Of a DNA stretch of 64,000 nt, positions 23,224 to 32,394 are shown piece after piece. The stretch lies in the NCBI GenBank assembly GCA_902780635.1, contig CACZGH010000006.1, forward strand, positions 1-64,000, written 5' to 3'. Position 1 is the stretch's first letter, and each line of letters begins with the position of its first letter. The notes under the pieces were generated by a model that made no database searches, was not told where the DNA came from, and saw nothing but the letters and a program-made list of their open reading frames with translations. This stretch comes from an uncultured Prevotellaceae bacterium. GTDB lineage: Bacteria; Bacteroidota; Bacteroidia; Bacteroidales; Bacteroidaceae. Both the position numbers and the translations under genes were made by a program.

Positions 23224-25578
23224 ATGAATATCATCAGAAAAGGTCAGGGAACCTTCATCAAAATCCTTTCTTTAGCCATCGGACTTACCGTCGGACTGGT
23301 GTTGATAGCCAAGGTGCAATTGGAGCGAAACTACGACTGCTGCATCGTGGACAAAGAACATGTGTATGAGTTGCAAGAAACATTCCAACGCAAAGGCCAG
23401 GAGCCGCAGCAGCATGGTGCTTCGCCGGGAGGCATTGCCCCCGTGCTGGCCAGAGAAATTCCCGAAATTCAGACTGCCACACGCTATACAGGCCAGTTCA
23501 GCGAAGAGAAACTGACGCTTGAGAACGGTAACCAGCACTTCTTCGAAAAGGCTATTTTTGCAGATTCCTGTTTCTTCGACATCTTTGCCACCCATGTCTT
23601 GCAGGGCGATGCCAAGCATATCCTCTCCTCTGCCGGACAATGCTTGATTAGTCGGCGCTTGAGCGAGAAAATCGGCGGGGAGGTGGTTGGACAGACTTTC
23701 TGCTTTGCCTCTGCCCCGATGAAGCCGATGACCATTGGTGGCGTGTTCGAGGACTATCCTGAAAACTCCAGATGCTCCCGCTACGACATCTTGATGTCGA
23801 TGCCCTCCATGGGCACTTACGCTTGGGACGGTACCGAAAACCTGATAGGCAACGACCGCTATCATTCGTATGTCCGTATGCACCCCGATGCTGACATGGA
23901 TAAGGTGCGAAGCGAAATCAAGCAGTTGCTGCAGCGCATCCTGCCTTGGGACGACCTGAAGCAAGGCGGCTACACCGATGTCGGTTGCGAACTGGTGAGT
24001 GTTGCCGGCCAGCGGATGAAGGACACCACGGTGCATACCACCTGCATCATTCTCTCAGTAGTGGCATTGGTGATGCTCTTCACAGCGGTGATGAACTACA
24101 TTCTTGTTGTCATTAGCCTCTTGGTGAACCGTGCACGTCAGGTGGCACTCCGCAAGGTGTTAGGTGCCCCAAGGCGCGACATTTACATGATGACACTAAA
24201 GGAAGCCTGCATCCATCTCGTAGTGGCTCTGGCAATGATGATGTTGCTGCTCATGGCTGGAAGGGATTGGATTAGCGAGTTGATGGGTGTTGGCATTACG
24301 ACACTCTTCTCCCGGCAGACCTTCGTGGTGCTGACAGTTGTTTGTCTCATTGTATTGCTGTGTTGCGGCATCTTGCCCGGGGGCATCTATTCGCGCATTC
24401 CGCTCACCTACGCCTACCGGCTCTACTCTGAGAACAAGCGACTATGGAAGTTGTCGCTCCTGGCTTTCCAGTTTGTGCTTTCTACGATGCTGCTCTGTGT
24501 GCTCTCCACCATCTATCGACAGTATGACTATATGCTGTCAAAAGATACGGGCTATCAATACGACCGGGTGGCTTACGTCAACGTGAGTGCCCTGCATGGC
24601 GACTCCATCTATTCCCTGGCTCGTGAGATAGAGCGCCTGCCGTGTGTTGAGACAACAGCAGCATCCTACTCGCTCTTCTGCGAGCGGCAGAATGGCGACA
24701 ACGTACTCGTGCCGGGCAGTCCGCAGGAGTTGTTCAACTGCGCCAATCTGTTCTTTGCTGAGGAAGGGTTGGTGGAGACGATGGGCCTTGAGATAGTACG
24801 TGGCAGGGACTTCAAGCGGCTGGAGCATCCCGGCTGGACGCAAGAGATGTTGGTGGATGAACGGTTTGTGCAAAAGATGAAGGAGGTGGCGGGCATCGAC
24901 GATGTCATTGGTCGGCAGTTTATCAATGCCACGGTAGGCGCCGAATATCCCCTCACCGTGGTGGGCGTGGTGAAGAACTTCATGTTAGGCTCACTTGTGA
25001 CACGCGAGGAACGTCCCATGATGGTGGCCAATGGCAATGTCTATACACACTACATCATGATTAAACTGCAGGACATGACATCCGAGAATCTTCAAGCTGT
25101 CCAACAGTTGTGCGACCGTTTCTATCCTGATGCAGACTTGTGCGTGAAGCCATATGCCGCAGAACTGGCGACCTGCTACAACGACACGCGCCACACCCGC
25201 GACATGATCCTGATAGGTTGCCTGGCCTCGCTACTCATCACGCTCATCGGACTCATTGGCTATGTGCGCGACGAGGTGCAGCGCCGCAGTCGGGAACTGG
25301 CCGTCCGAAAGGTGATGGGTGCCACGATGATGGAACTGCAAGCACTCTTCCTGCGCAGTATTGCTTTTATAGCGTTGCCCTCTGTTATCATTGGCGTGGC
25401 TTTAGGGTGGTACTTCAGCGGACTGCTGATGGAACAGTTTGCAGACAAGCTTCCGTTGTTGTGGTATGTATTTGCCGCAGATGCCATCTTGGTGTTGCTC
25501 ATTATCGGCATTGTGGTTTACCTGCAGACCCGGCAGGTGGCAAATAGTAACCCCATTGACTATCTAAAGACAGAATAA
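23224..25578 (+). CDS. FtsX/MacB-type ABC permease 3
   Basis: A 784-residue third FtsX-type permease with the same two-block layout (RQVALRKVLGAPRRD in the first, RSRELAVRKVMGATMME in the second) and a C-terminus ending SNPIDYLKTE, the same family ending as in the other two permeases. It begins 12 bp after permease 2 and lies 21 bp before the ATP-binding subunit. Three different permeases with one ATPase suggest alternative dimers or several substrates sharing a motor. Confidence 0.92.
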   Translation: MNIIRKGQGTFIKILSLAIGLTVGLVLIAKVQLERNYDCCIVDKEHVYELQETFQRKGQEPQQHGASPGGIAPVLAREIPEIQTATRYTGQFSEEKLTLENGNQHFFEKAIFADSCFFDIFATHVLQGDAKHILSSAGQCLISRRLSEKIGGEVVGQTFCFASAPMKPMTIGGVFEDYPENSRCSRYDILMSMPSMGTYAWDGTENLIGNDRYHSYVRMHPDADMDKVRSEIKQLLQRILPWDDLKQGGYTDVGCELVSVAGQRMKDTTVHTTCIILSVVALVMLFTAVMNYILVVISLLVNRARQVALRKVLGAPRRDIYMMTLKEACIHLVVALAMMMLLLMAGRDWISELMGVGITTLFSRQTFVVLTVVCLIVLLCCGILPGGIYSRIPLTYAYRLYSENKRLWKLSLLAFQFVLSTMLLCVLSTIYRQYDYMLSKDTGYQYDRVAYVNVSALHGDSIYSLAREIERLPCVETTAASYSLFCERQNGDNVLVPGSPQELFNCANLFFAEEGLVETMGLEIVRGRDFKRLEHPGWTQEMLVDERFVQKMKEVAGIDDVIGRQFINATVGAEYPLTVVGVVKNFMLGSLVTREERPMMVANGNVYTHYIMIKLQDMTSENLQAVQQLCDRFYPDADLCVKPYAAELATCYNDTRHTRDMILIGCLASLLITLIGLIGYVRDEVQRRSRELAVRKVMGATMMELQALFLRSIAFIALPSVIIGVALGWYFSGLLMEQFADKLPLLWYVFAADAILVLLIIGIVVYLQTRQVANSNPIDYLKTE

Positions 25579-25599
25579 TAACATTTGAATGAAAAGAAT

Positions 25600-26274
25600 A
25601 TGATTAAACTTGAAAACATTCAGAAGGTGTTTCGCACCGAAGAGGTGGAAACCGTAGCATTGGGCGGTGTGTCGCTCGAAGTGAAGAAAGGGGAGTTCGT
25701 GGCCATTATGGGCCCATCAGGCTGTGGTAAGTCAACGTTGCTCAACATCCTGGGACTGCTCGACAATCCCACCAGCGGAACCTACTTTCTCGATGGCGAG
25801 GAAGTGGGCAAACTGAAGGAAAGCCAGCGCACGAAGGTTCGCAAGGGGCATATTGGCTTTGTGTTCCAAAGTTTCAACCTCATAGACGAGTTGAACGTGG
25901 AGGAGAATGTGGAGTTGCCTTTAACCTATCTGGGCGTTCCCAAGAAGGAGCGCAAGAAGCGCGTAGAGGAGGTGTTGCGCCGCATGGCTATCTCGCATCG
26001 TGCCCATCACTTCCCACAGCAACTCTCCGGTGGTCAGCAGCAACGTGTGGCCATCGCCCGTGCCGTGGTGATGAATCCCAAACTGATCCTCGCCGACGAG
26101 CCTACTGGTAACCTCGACTCCAAAAATGGTTTGGAGGTGATGCAACTGCTCACCCAACTCAATCAGGAGGGCACCACTGTCGTGATGGTGACACACTCAG
26201 AGCGTGATGCAGGCTATGCCCAGCGCATTATCAATCTCCTCGATGGGCAGGTGGTGCCGGAGGTAAAATTGTAA
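25600..26274 (+). CDS. ABC exporter ATP-binding protein (MacB/LolD type)
   Basis: A 224-residue ATPase that powers the FtsX-type permeases. Walker A is GPSGCGKST, the Q-loop is [14 protein letters not shown], the signature is LSGGQQQR, Walker B is [12 protein letters not shown] and the H-loop is VTHS. The ATG at 25600 starts the typical [11 protein letters not shown]. It is the last gene of the export locus and is followed by a strong hairpin. Confidence 0.96.
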   Translation: MIKLENIQKVFRTEEVETVALGGVSLEVKKGEFVAIMGPSGCGKSTLLNILGLLDNPTSGTYFLDGEEVGKLKESQRTKVRKGHIGFVFQSFNLIDELNVEENVELPLTYLGVPKKERKKRVEEVLRRMAISHRAHHFPQQLSGGQQQRVAIARAVVMNPKLILADEPTGNLDSKNGLEVMQLLTQLNQEGTTVVMVTHSERDAGYAQRIINLLDGQVVPEVKL

Positions 26275-26334
26275 GGCTCTCTCGCTAAATGGGTGATTTT
26301 GGGTATTGCACTAAAACCGTCCATGTATTTGAGG

Positions 26335-26374
26335 AAAGGCATTGTAGTAGATGTAAGTCTGCTACAATGCCTTT
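26335..26374 (+). terminator. Hairpin terminator of the exporter operon
   Basis: Perfect 13-bp stem AAAGGCATTGTAG (26335-26347) with CTACAATGCCTTT (26362-26374) and a 14-base loop, followed by CTGCTTTT. It lies 60 bp after the ATPase stop. Confidence 0.8.
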
Positions 26375-26478
26375 CTGCTTTTAGGTGAATAAACACCCTC
26401 TTTACCTGTATGTTTATTATCAACTGCTTATTGGTAAACATTTTGGCAGGGAAAATATTGTGAATACAAAAATATGAT

Positions 26479-26486
26479 TATCTTTG
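26479..26486 (+). promoter_or_regulatory. -7 promoter element before 26512 gene
   Basis: TATCTTTG matches TAnnTTTG; ATTG at 26457-26460 is placed 18 bp upstream as a possible -33 element. The start codon follows 25 bp later. Confidence 0.65.
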
Positions 26487-26511
26487 CGGAACAATTAAAC
26501 TGTCAAGCATT

Positions 26512-27195
26512 ATGAAAAGAAACATCATCACCATCCTTATAGCCATCGCTGCAATGATGGCCGCTCATGCGCAAGAAAAGGTCATCAAACCACAAAGTAT
26601 CACTCCGATGCCGACAATCACAGTGGAGAAATGGGAAAAACTCTCCAACCAATATGGAGATGATTCTGAGGAGATAAGTAAATATGGCGACCTCACCATC
26701 TACGACGACTTGTACAGCGGCAAGTGCAGCTGGTACTGCGGCGGAGAGGTGAAGAGCGTCACGGCTTCAAGCTGCCTGCCTCCCAACAGCAAGTTTGACT
26801 ACAAGGGTGAGAATGCCCACGATTTCAGCCATGAGAGCGTGTGGGCCACAAAGGGCAAGGGCATTGGCGAGAGCCTGACCTACACATTCGAGGGGAAATG
26901 CCCTCGCATCACAACGGTGGAAATCCTCAACGGCCATGTCAAGTCGGAGGCGGCATGGCGAGCCAACTCACGCGTGAAGAAACTGCGCGTATGGTACAAT
27001 AACAAGCCTTACGCCATCCTCGCTTTGGAAGACAGCCGCACGCTTCAGAGCTTCGATGTCGGCATTCTTGGCTACAACGACGAAGCAAAGCCCGACTGGA
27101 CACTAAAATTCGAGATCCTCGAAGTCTACCCCGGCTCGAAATATGGCGACACTGTCATCGCAGAATTGTATTTTGATGGCATCGACGTGCATTGA
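26512..27195 (+). CDS. Secreted discoidin/NADase-type glycan-binding-like protein
   Basis: A 227-residue exported protein with signal peptide 1-20 (ending AHAQ). The main domain (about 50-220) resembles the NADase-type glycan-binding (discoidin-like) fold: YSGKCSWYCGG, then HDFSHESVWATKGKGIGESL, YTFEG, VEILNGHVKSEAAWRANSRV, KKLRVWYNNKP and the ending VIAELYFDGIDVH. These are the usual beta-strand signatures of this family in Bacteroidetes. It likely binds carbohydrate in the periplasm or at the surface. Cysteines near WYCGG may form a disulfide. It is monocistronic. Confidence 0.75.
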   Translation: MKRNIITILIAIAAMMAAHAQEKVIKPQSITPMPTITVEKWEKLSNQYGDDSEEISKYGDLTIYDDLYSGKCSWYCGGEVKSVTASSCLPPNSKFDYKGENAHDFSHESVWATKGKGIGESLTYTFEGKCPRITTVEILNGHVKSEAAWRANSRVKKLRVWYNNKPYAILALEDSRTLQSFDVGILGYNDEAKPDWTLKFEILEVYPGSKYGDTVIAELYFDGIDVH

Positions 27196-27246
27196 CTTTT
27201 AAGCATTTCGTTTATCCTAAACTTTTTACTTGATGCCATTTAGGTG

Positions 27247-27702
27247 ATGATTGGTCAAGATTCAAAACCTATCCCCATGAATCTGAAAGAAAGAGAAGCT
27301 AAGGTAATTGAACTTGCCGTTGCGTTTTGCAATGAGCATCTGGATGAAGAATGTGCGGAATTGTGCACAAAACTGATTAAGAAACTTGGCCGAGAACGCT
27401 CTTGTCCATTGCAATCAGGTAAAGTGGAAATGTGGGCAGCCGGAGCAGTATATACCATTTGCAGCATCAACCTCTTGTTTAGCAAGAAATATCGGGTGAA
27501 GGTTTCTACAACCGACATTTCCGATTATTTTGGGGCCAGTGCCTCCACCATCTCTCAAAAGATGAGAGAGATGAAGGACCTGCTGAAGATAGACCCTGTG
27601 CTTGATACAGAATTCAAACTGAAAGAAGTGCTTCAACGCAATCCACCAGCCCGATTGAGTTTGTTCGCAAGCTTGTTCTCCTTGATCAAGAGGAGAAAAT
27701 AG
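27247..27702 (+). CDS. DUF6398-like HTH protein
   Basis: About 151 residues, cytoplasmic. The order of motifs (ELAVAFCNEHLDEECAELCT, LGRERSCPLQSGKVEMWAAG, YTICSINLLF, then VSTTDISDYFGASASTISQK) matches what I recall of DUF6398. That family has a helical core and a winged-helix-like end where the last motif is a helix-turn-helix. The start is uncertain: 27247, or 27277 (MNLKER). A regulatory or nucleic-acid-binding role is likely but untested. Confidence 0.65.
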   Translation: MIGQDSKPIPMNLKEREAKVIELAVAFCNEHLDEECAELCTKLIKKLGRERSCPLQSGKVEMWAAGAVYTICSINLLFSKKYRVKVSTTDISDYFGASASTISQKMREMKDLLKIDPVLDTEFKLKEVLQRNPPARLSLFASLFSLIKRRK

Positions 27703-27735
27703 AGGCGACGTCCCTGTCTCATCCCATCTGCCTGT

Positions 27736-29937
27736 CTATTTCAGACGTATCAGTGTGGACCCTGTGGTCTGTCGATGGCTGGTGTTGAGTTGTACAGCGT
27801 AGAGCCCTGCTGGCAATGTGCTCAGGTCAGCCGATAGGTCGCCGTCAAGGAGCATGGAGCGCACGCTACGACCATCTGTGGTGTAAATGGAAAGGGTGGC
27901 CGGAGAGTCGGATGTAGGTGCCGCAGGGGTGGGGCGTATGTGCAGTCGGCGTCCTTGAAGAGTGAAACGTACCTCGGCAGGTTGCTCTAGTGACAATTCT
28001 GGTATGTAGTTAGGCAAGTCAAGGATGTAGAGCAGCCCCTTGTAAACATCAATCTGTCCATATCCATAGGTGTTGTTAGGATAGGTCAGATCTTGTTCTG
28101 GGTGAGTACAAGTGTGAGCGAAGACATCCTTGATTTGCTCTGTGGTCAGATGGGGGTTGGCCTGCAACCAGAGAGTGATGGCTCCTGCCACCACAGGCGT
28201 GGCCATGGATGTGCCACTCTGTGCTGTGTAGTAATAGGTCTTGCCGTTGTAGACGACTTTGTCGGTGAGTTCCTTGCGCAGAGGGTCGGTGATGCCCACA
28301 TAGCTGTTGAAAGCCGCGTTGATGCTTACTCCAGGAGCCGTCACGTCTGGCTTTGTCAGTTCCTCATAGGTTGGCCCTTTCGAAGAGAAGAGAGCTATTT
28401 GTCCATTTACCTTTGCGGCAAACTCCTCCATGGCGGTATTCATATTGCCATCGATATTCTTGAACGACGACTTGTAGCCTGTGGCACCCACGGTGATGAG
28501 GCCTGGCAGCGTACCTGGCCACCAGATGGAATGGCCTGGCTGGGCATAACAATAGGCGTTAACTCCAGTAAGATTGACAAAGGGGCAATATTTGATGTCA
28601 GAATAGACCCATGCCGGTGACTCGCTGGTGAGCAAGAAGAGAGCACCGCAGAGCACCATGTAGACGGGAGTGGGCAGTTTGGCATGCACGTGAAATACAT
28701 CGCCACGCTCATCCACGAAGTCGCTTTTCCACACTTTCAGGCTGACATCGCCCAGCATGGTAGTGGTGGCAAGCGAGCATGTGTCGCCAGCGAGTTCCAG
28801 TACGCTGTCGGTTCTGAAACTGATGGTCTTGTCTATCGTGAAGTTTGTAAGCCGCATTCCGAGAAAATCGAGGCGCACGTTCTGATTGCCCGGGGTGACA
28901 ATGTCCATGTCAATGATATCACCACCTCCCACGCCATTGACCATGCCTGCGCCGGCCTGTATCACTCCTGTGGGTTTCTCCAGATAAGAGGTCCTGTTGC
29001 CGTCGTTGCCCGCACAGACCACGATGATGCGTCCGGGACCTGTCAGTGACTGCAGGGCCTCGCTTTCCAGCAGACGTTGTTTGTCGAACGTATAACTCTC
29101 GCCATTGCTGAAGTTCACCACACAGGGCTTGCCGTCTTTCTCTGCTTGGTCGAAGATGTATTTGAAGCCCAACACACAGTTGGCGGAAGTCTGCTGGTCG
29201 GAGGCTTCGAAATCCTCAGGATAGGAGTTGAAGTGCACAGCGTAGATATCCGCATCAGGAGCCATCCCCTGATATTTGCCATCAACGGCGCGTCCGGCCA
29301 TAATTCCCATGACGTGGGTGCCATGAAGACTGGCGTTGGGATGGTGCGTACCCCCATAGGCGGCTATTTCTTCGGTCGTGGTCATGGCATGGCCTTTTGT
29401 GCCGTCTTCGTTCTGCCAACAGAAGTCGTAATAGTAACGTGCTCTCAATTGGCCTTGGGCATCGAGGAATGCAGGATGAGTGAAGTCGTAGCCATTGTCA
29501 AAGATGCCTGCTGCCACCCCCTCACCCGTGAAAGCCTGGGGCAGTGACTCACCGCTGTAGACAGGAGTGGCGTTCACCTGCCCCGGTGTCACATCCATGG
29601 CCTGCCGCACCATCGGCTCTGCTTCGATACGTTCCACCCGGGAGTCTTTAGAGAGTGTTCCCAATGTGTTGTATGTCACATTGACAATATAGATGCGACC
29701 GACGCTGTCGATGACTTCCAGTCCATATTGCCTGGCCACCTGCTGCATCTCGCCGTTTGTGAGCGTCATCAGCACGCTGACGGATGAATGAGGGGGACTG
29801 GTCATTTGGTGATGCCGGTCTGCCTGATACTGATTCAAAAGCGACACAAGATGTTGGGACATTTTGTGATAATCAGCTGGTGCTTGCGCAAAAATGCCAT
29901 TGCAAGCAAATAAAGCCAAAAGGAGGAGTATTTTCAT
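27736..29937 (-). CDS. Secreted subtilisin-like S8 protease with T9SS-type tail
   Basis: A 733-residue S8 serine protease. The start at 29937 fits both a signal peptide (MKILLLLALFACNGIFAQ) and the promoter just upstream; earlier ATGs would precede transcription. An inhibitor-like propeptide (about 20-110) is followed by the catalytic triad: Asp147 in GIFDNGYDFTHP, His205 in LHGTHVMGIMAG and Ser577 in SGTSMATP. The gap between His and Ser is long because of an inserted beta-rich domain (about 330-470). The C-terminus (LSIYTTDGRSVRS to GLYAVQLNT) resembles a type IX secretion sorting domain, so it is probably delivered to the cell surface. Confidence 0.9.
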   Translation of the reverse strand: MKILLLLALFACNGIFAQAPADYHKMSQHLVSLLNQYQADRHHQMTSPPHSSVSVLMTLTNGEMQQVARQYGLEVIDSVGRIYIVNVTYNTLGTLSKDSRVERIEAEPMVRQAMDVTPGQVNATPVYSGESLPQAFTGEGVAAGIFDNGYDFTHPAFLDAQGQLRARYYYDFCWQNEDGTKGHAMTTTEEIAAYGGTHHPNASLHGTHVMGIMAGRAVDGKYQGMAPDADIYAVHFNSYPEDFEASDQQTSANCVLGFKYIFDQAEKDGKPCVVNFSNGESYTFDKQRLLESEALQSLTGPGRIIVVCAGNDGNRTSYLEKPTGVIQAGAGMVNGVGGGDIIDMDIVTPGNQNVRLDFLGMRLTNFTIDKTISFRTDSVLELAGDTCSLATTTMLGDVSLKVWKSDFVDERGDVFHVHAKLPTPVYMVLCGALFLLTSESPAWVYSDIKYCPFVNLTGVNAYCYAQPGHSIWWPGTLPGLITVGATGYKSSFKNIDGNMNTAMEEFAAKVNGQIALFSSKGPTYEELTKPDVTAPGVSINAAFNSYVGITDPLRKELTDKVVYNGKTYYYTAQSGTSMATPVVAGAITLWLQANPHLTTEQIKDVFAHTCTHPEQDLTYPNNTYGYGQIDVYKGLLYILDLPNYIPELSLEQPAEVRFTLQGRRLHIRPTPAAPTSDSPATLSIYTTDGRSVRSMLLDGDLSADLSTLPAGLYAVQLNTSHRQTTGSTLIRLK

Positions 29938-29960
29938 TTTCTTATAGCTTGTCATGAACG

Positions 29961-29968
29961 CAAAGGTA
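29961..29968 (-). promoter_or_regulatory. -7 promoter element of the S8 protease gene
   Basis: Minus-strand TACCTTTG matches TAnnTTTG and ends 23 bp before the ATG at 29937, which helps to fix that start. Confidence 0.6.
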
Positions 29969-30065
29969 CTACATTTTTTGATGTGCAAGAAATGATTTCT
30001 TATTATTTTTTGTGGGAAAAGTGTCACCAATCAGTCGTCATCTTTTAGTTAATTCATGTTAATGC

Positions 30066-30079
30066 TCTAAAAAATTAGA
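30066..30079. promoter_or_regulatory. Possible third, weaker BlaI operator
   Basis: TCTAA and TTAGA half-sites spaced by four bases, related to the two perfect operators downstream at 30095 and 30126. Confidence 0.4.
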
Positions 30080-30094
30080 AGTTTTTCTTGTTTG

Positions 30095-30110
30095 TTCTAA
30101 AGTTTTAGAA
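30095..30110. promoter_or_regulatory. BlaI/MecI-type operator 1
   Basis: Perfect inverted repeat TTCTAAA, GT, TTTAGAA. It sits directly against the -7 element (30111-30118), so a bound repressor would block RNA polymerase. Confidence 0.8.
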
Positions 30111-30118
30111 TATCTTTG
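30111..30118 (+). promoter_or_regulatory. -7 promoter element of the blaI-M56 operon
   Basis: TATCTTTG matches TAnnTTTG and is flanked on both sides by operator palindromes. Confidence 0.7.
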
Positions 30119-30125
30119 TGCTGTA

Positions 30126-30143
30126 ATTCTAAAAGTTTAGAAT
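30126..30143. promoter_or_regulatory. BlaI/MecI-type operator 2
   Basis: Perfect inverted repeat ATTCTAAA, AG, TTTAGAAT, ending one base before the repressor's ATG at 30144. The half-site is that of operator 1, and the two centres are 32 bp apart (about three helical turns). Confidence 0.8.
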
Positions 30144-30521
30144 ATGAAAGACAAGAAACAACTCACCAAATCAGAGACCCAGGTGATGAAAGCCCTGTGG
30201 GAGCTACCCGGAGGTCAGGGCTATTCTTCAGAGATTATGGCCCGCCTTCCTGAGCCCAAGCCAGCCCCCACGACGCTGCTCACTTTTCTGAAAATACTCA
30301 AGGACAAGGGTTTTGTGTCAAGTGTGAAAAAGGGCAAGACACATCTTTTCACCGCCATTGTAAAACGCGAGGAATACATGCGCCATTACATGGAAGATGT
30401 GAAAAACACATTTTTCAGTGGTTCCTTGACCTCACTCGTCTCTTTTTTCGCAAAAGAAGAGAATTTGAGTGACAAGGAGATCCGTGACATCATCGACATC
30501 ATCAACCATCAAAAATCATAG
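30144..30521 (+). CDS. BlaI/MecI-family transcriptional repressor
   Basis: A 125-residue winged-helix repressor: N-terminal DNA-binding domain (LTKSETQVMKALWELPGGQG to GFVSSVKKGKTHLF) and C-terminal dimer helix (about 75-125). In this family the repressor is cut by, or released after signalling from, the partner membrane protease. The M56 gene starts 5 bp after the stop codon. The palindromes at 30095 and 30126 show that it most likely represses its own operon. Confidence 0.93.
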   Translation: MKDKKQLTKSETQVMKALWELPGGQGYSSEIMARLPEPKPAPTTLLTFLKILKDKGFVSSVKKGKTHLFTAIVKREEYMRHYMEDVKNTFFSGSLTSLVSFFAKEENLSDKEIRDIIDIINHQKS

Positions 30522-30525
30522 TCAG

Positions 30526-32208
30526 ATGGTGGATGTGAATTGGTGCCTCCACCCCTTGGAGGGAATAGTCCTGGCAGGCGTCATGTTTGCGCTCTATTAT
30601 GGGGTCATACGTCTGCGGTGTCGTGCCCGCATGGCGCAGGCATTCATTTTTGTTGCCCTATTGGCTGTGACTCTTTGCACTTTCACCACTCTGTCTGTAA
30701 TGGTTGAGGCCGACTCATCGACTTACGTCAACCATCTGACCACACAAGTCGCGCCGCCACCATCATCAACAATGGGCGAGCCTGCAGACAACCCGATGCA
30801 ACAGGAGGTCACATCGTCGCCAGTTGTCATGAGTGGGGACTTTTCTTTGCTACAACATCATGACCTTTTGATAGGGTTGTATGCAGTCGGTGTCGTGGCA
30901 GTAATGATAGGCTTGCTTGTGCAAATGCTATGGTATTGGCGTTTGCGTAAGAAAAGCATACTTGAAACTGAAGATGAGGGCGTGGAAGTTTTCACCGCAC
31001 CTTTCGGTACTCCATTTTCGTTTTTCGATAGCGTGTTCTTGCCCTCCGGACTCGACGGCGATGTCAGACAGTATGCCTTGATGCATGAGAAGAAACACAT
31101 CCGCCATCATCATTTTTTCAAATTGTGCTTGATGTTGTTGCTGGTAGCACTTCATTGGTTCAATCCTTTCGTGTGGATGTTTTTCAGTGAAATGAAAATG
31201 CAGCAGGAACTGGAAGTCGACATGGATATGCTGGCAGACGGTATCGACCGGCGCAAATATCAAATGAGCTTGCTGCAAGTTTGTGTGCAAAACAGCCGGT
31301 GGCTGATGGTACAGTCGGCGTTTGGCTCCAAGTCATTAAAACAAAGGATTATATTTATGAACAAGAGGATAAAAAGATTTCCCAGCTATGTCAGGTGGGC
31401 GGCATGCATGTTGGGACTGGCCCTTTTCTTTGTCACAGCCATGGCGATAAGGGCACAAATATCATTCACAGTGACCCACCATCCGCTTGAGGGGTGCTGG
31501 ACCATGGACTTCACTCGTCCTGCCAACACCAATAAGGAACTCTATCCACCATTCAAACAATATGCATTCTACAATCACGACACCTTCTTCACTCCCCATT
31601 TTACAAGTCGCGATGGTGTGAACTTCTTTTTCGGCTTTTCAGGTGAAGAGGTGGTGATGCGCAACGAGAAGTTGGTGAATGCCCGCGGTGAAGCGTTGGT
31701 CTATCGTTTTGTTTCAGACGACACATTCCAGTGCGACTGGAAAAAATCATCCACCGACAACTCGCTGGCACAGGGTGAGGTGATCACCGACCAATGGTCC
31801 AAGGCGACGCCACCGGCGGAGATTGTGAAGGCATTCCAGCAAGCCTATGATGCTGGCCAGCATCAGCAGCGGCCTTTTGATGGCGTCTGGCAATTGGAAC
31901 CCTCCGACAATGGGGGCAATGCCAACTCTTTCCTGTTGGCCAATGGCAATTTGATGATGGCCATAGAGTATGTGCCAGACCCGGACTCAACCATTTACAG
32001 ATACTCAGGAGGCGGAGTCAGCACAGAAATAACGGTGAACAATGATACGATAAAGTCAAAAATGATGGAAGCCACCATCGTGATGCAAGGCAAAGACCAT
32101 GCTGTGATGCGTGTCGATGGCAGGGACGAGACCTCTCGCTTGAACCGCATTCCAATGCCTCCACGCATCCGACGGATGCTTGCAACCACCCAAATAGGTG
32201 CTAGATAG
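30526..32208 (+). CDS. BlaR1/MecR1-like M56 metalloprotease with lipocalin-like tail
   Basis: A 560-residue membrane protease and partner of the BlaI-type repressor. The N-terminus has membrane helices (about 10-30, 37-57, 115-140). The cytoplasmic zinc protease domain contains His187-Glu188...His191 (MHEKKHIRHH) and the downstream acidic ligand region ELEVDMDMLADG. A further membrane helix is near 285-310. Instead of the penicillin-binding sensor of BlaR1, the extracytoplasmic part has two related lipocalin/DUF4488-like beta domains (HPLEGCWTMDF and PFDGVWQLEPS). It therefore probably senses something other than beta-lactam acylation. The start at 30526 follows the repressor's stop by 4 bp. 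Confidence 0.88.
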   Translation: MVDVNWCLHPLEGIVLAGVMFALYYGVIRLRCRARMAQAFIFVALLAVTLCTFTTLSVMVEADSSTYVNHLTTQVAPPPSSTMGEPADNPMQQEVTSSPVVMSGDFSLLQHHDLLIGLYAVGVVAVMIGLLVQMLWYWRLRKKSILETEDEGVEVFTAPFGTPFSFFDSVFLPSGLDGDVRQYALMHEKKHIRHHHFFKLCLMLLLVALHWFNPFVWMFFSEMKMQQELEVDMDMLADGIDRRKYQMSLLQVCVQNSRWLMVQSAFGSKSLKQRIIFMNKRIKRFPSYVRWAACMLGLALFFVTAMAIRAQISFTVTHHPLEGCWTMDFTRPANTNKELYPPFKQYAFYNHDTFFTPHFTSRDGVNFFFGFSGEEVVMRNEKLVNARGEALVYRFVSDDTFQCDWKKSSTDNSLAQGEVITDQWSKATPPAEIVKAFQQAYDAGQHQQRPFDGVWQLEPSDNGGNANSFLLANGNLMMAIEYVPDPDSTIYRYSGGGVSTEITVNNDTIKSKMMEATIVMQGKDHAVMRVDGRDETSRLNRIPMPPRIRRMLATTQIGAR

Positions 32209-32291
32209 CTCCTATCCCCAGAGTAAAAATATGCTTACGTTGTAAATAATCATAAAGGTTAATTTTAAAAACAAAAACCTATATATAGGCA

Positions 32292-32323
32292 GGCCACATC
32301 TTGTCGTGAGACAGGATGTGGCC
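32292..32323. terminator. Stable hairpin between convergent genes
   Basis: A 14-bp stem with one G-T pair, GGCCACATCTTGTC (32292-32305) with GACAGGATGTGGCC (32310-32323), and a GTGA tetraloop. There is no T-tract, so its role in ending the M56 transcript is inferred from position between convergent genes. Confidence 0.55.
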
Positions 32324-32394
32324 GATTTGATTGTCCGTTTTCGGACACCTAGTGTGTGTTCGAAAATGAACATTTCCAAGATAAAGAGTGTGGC

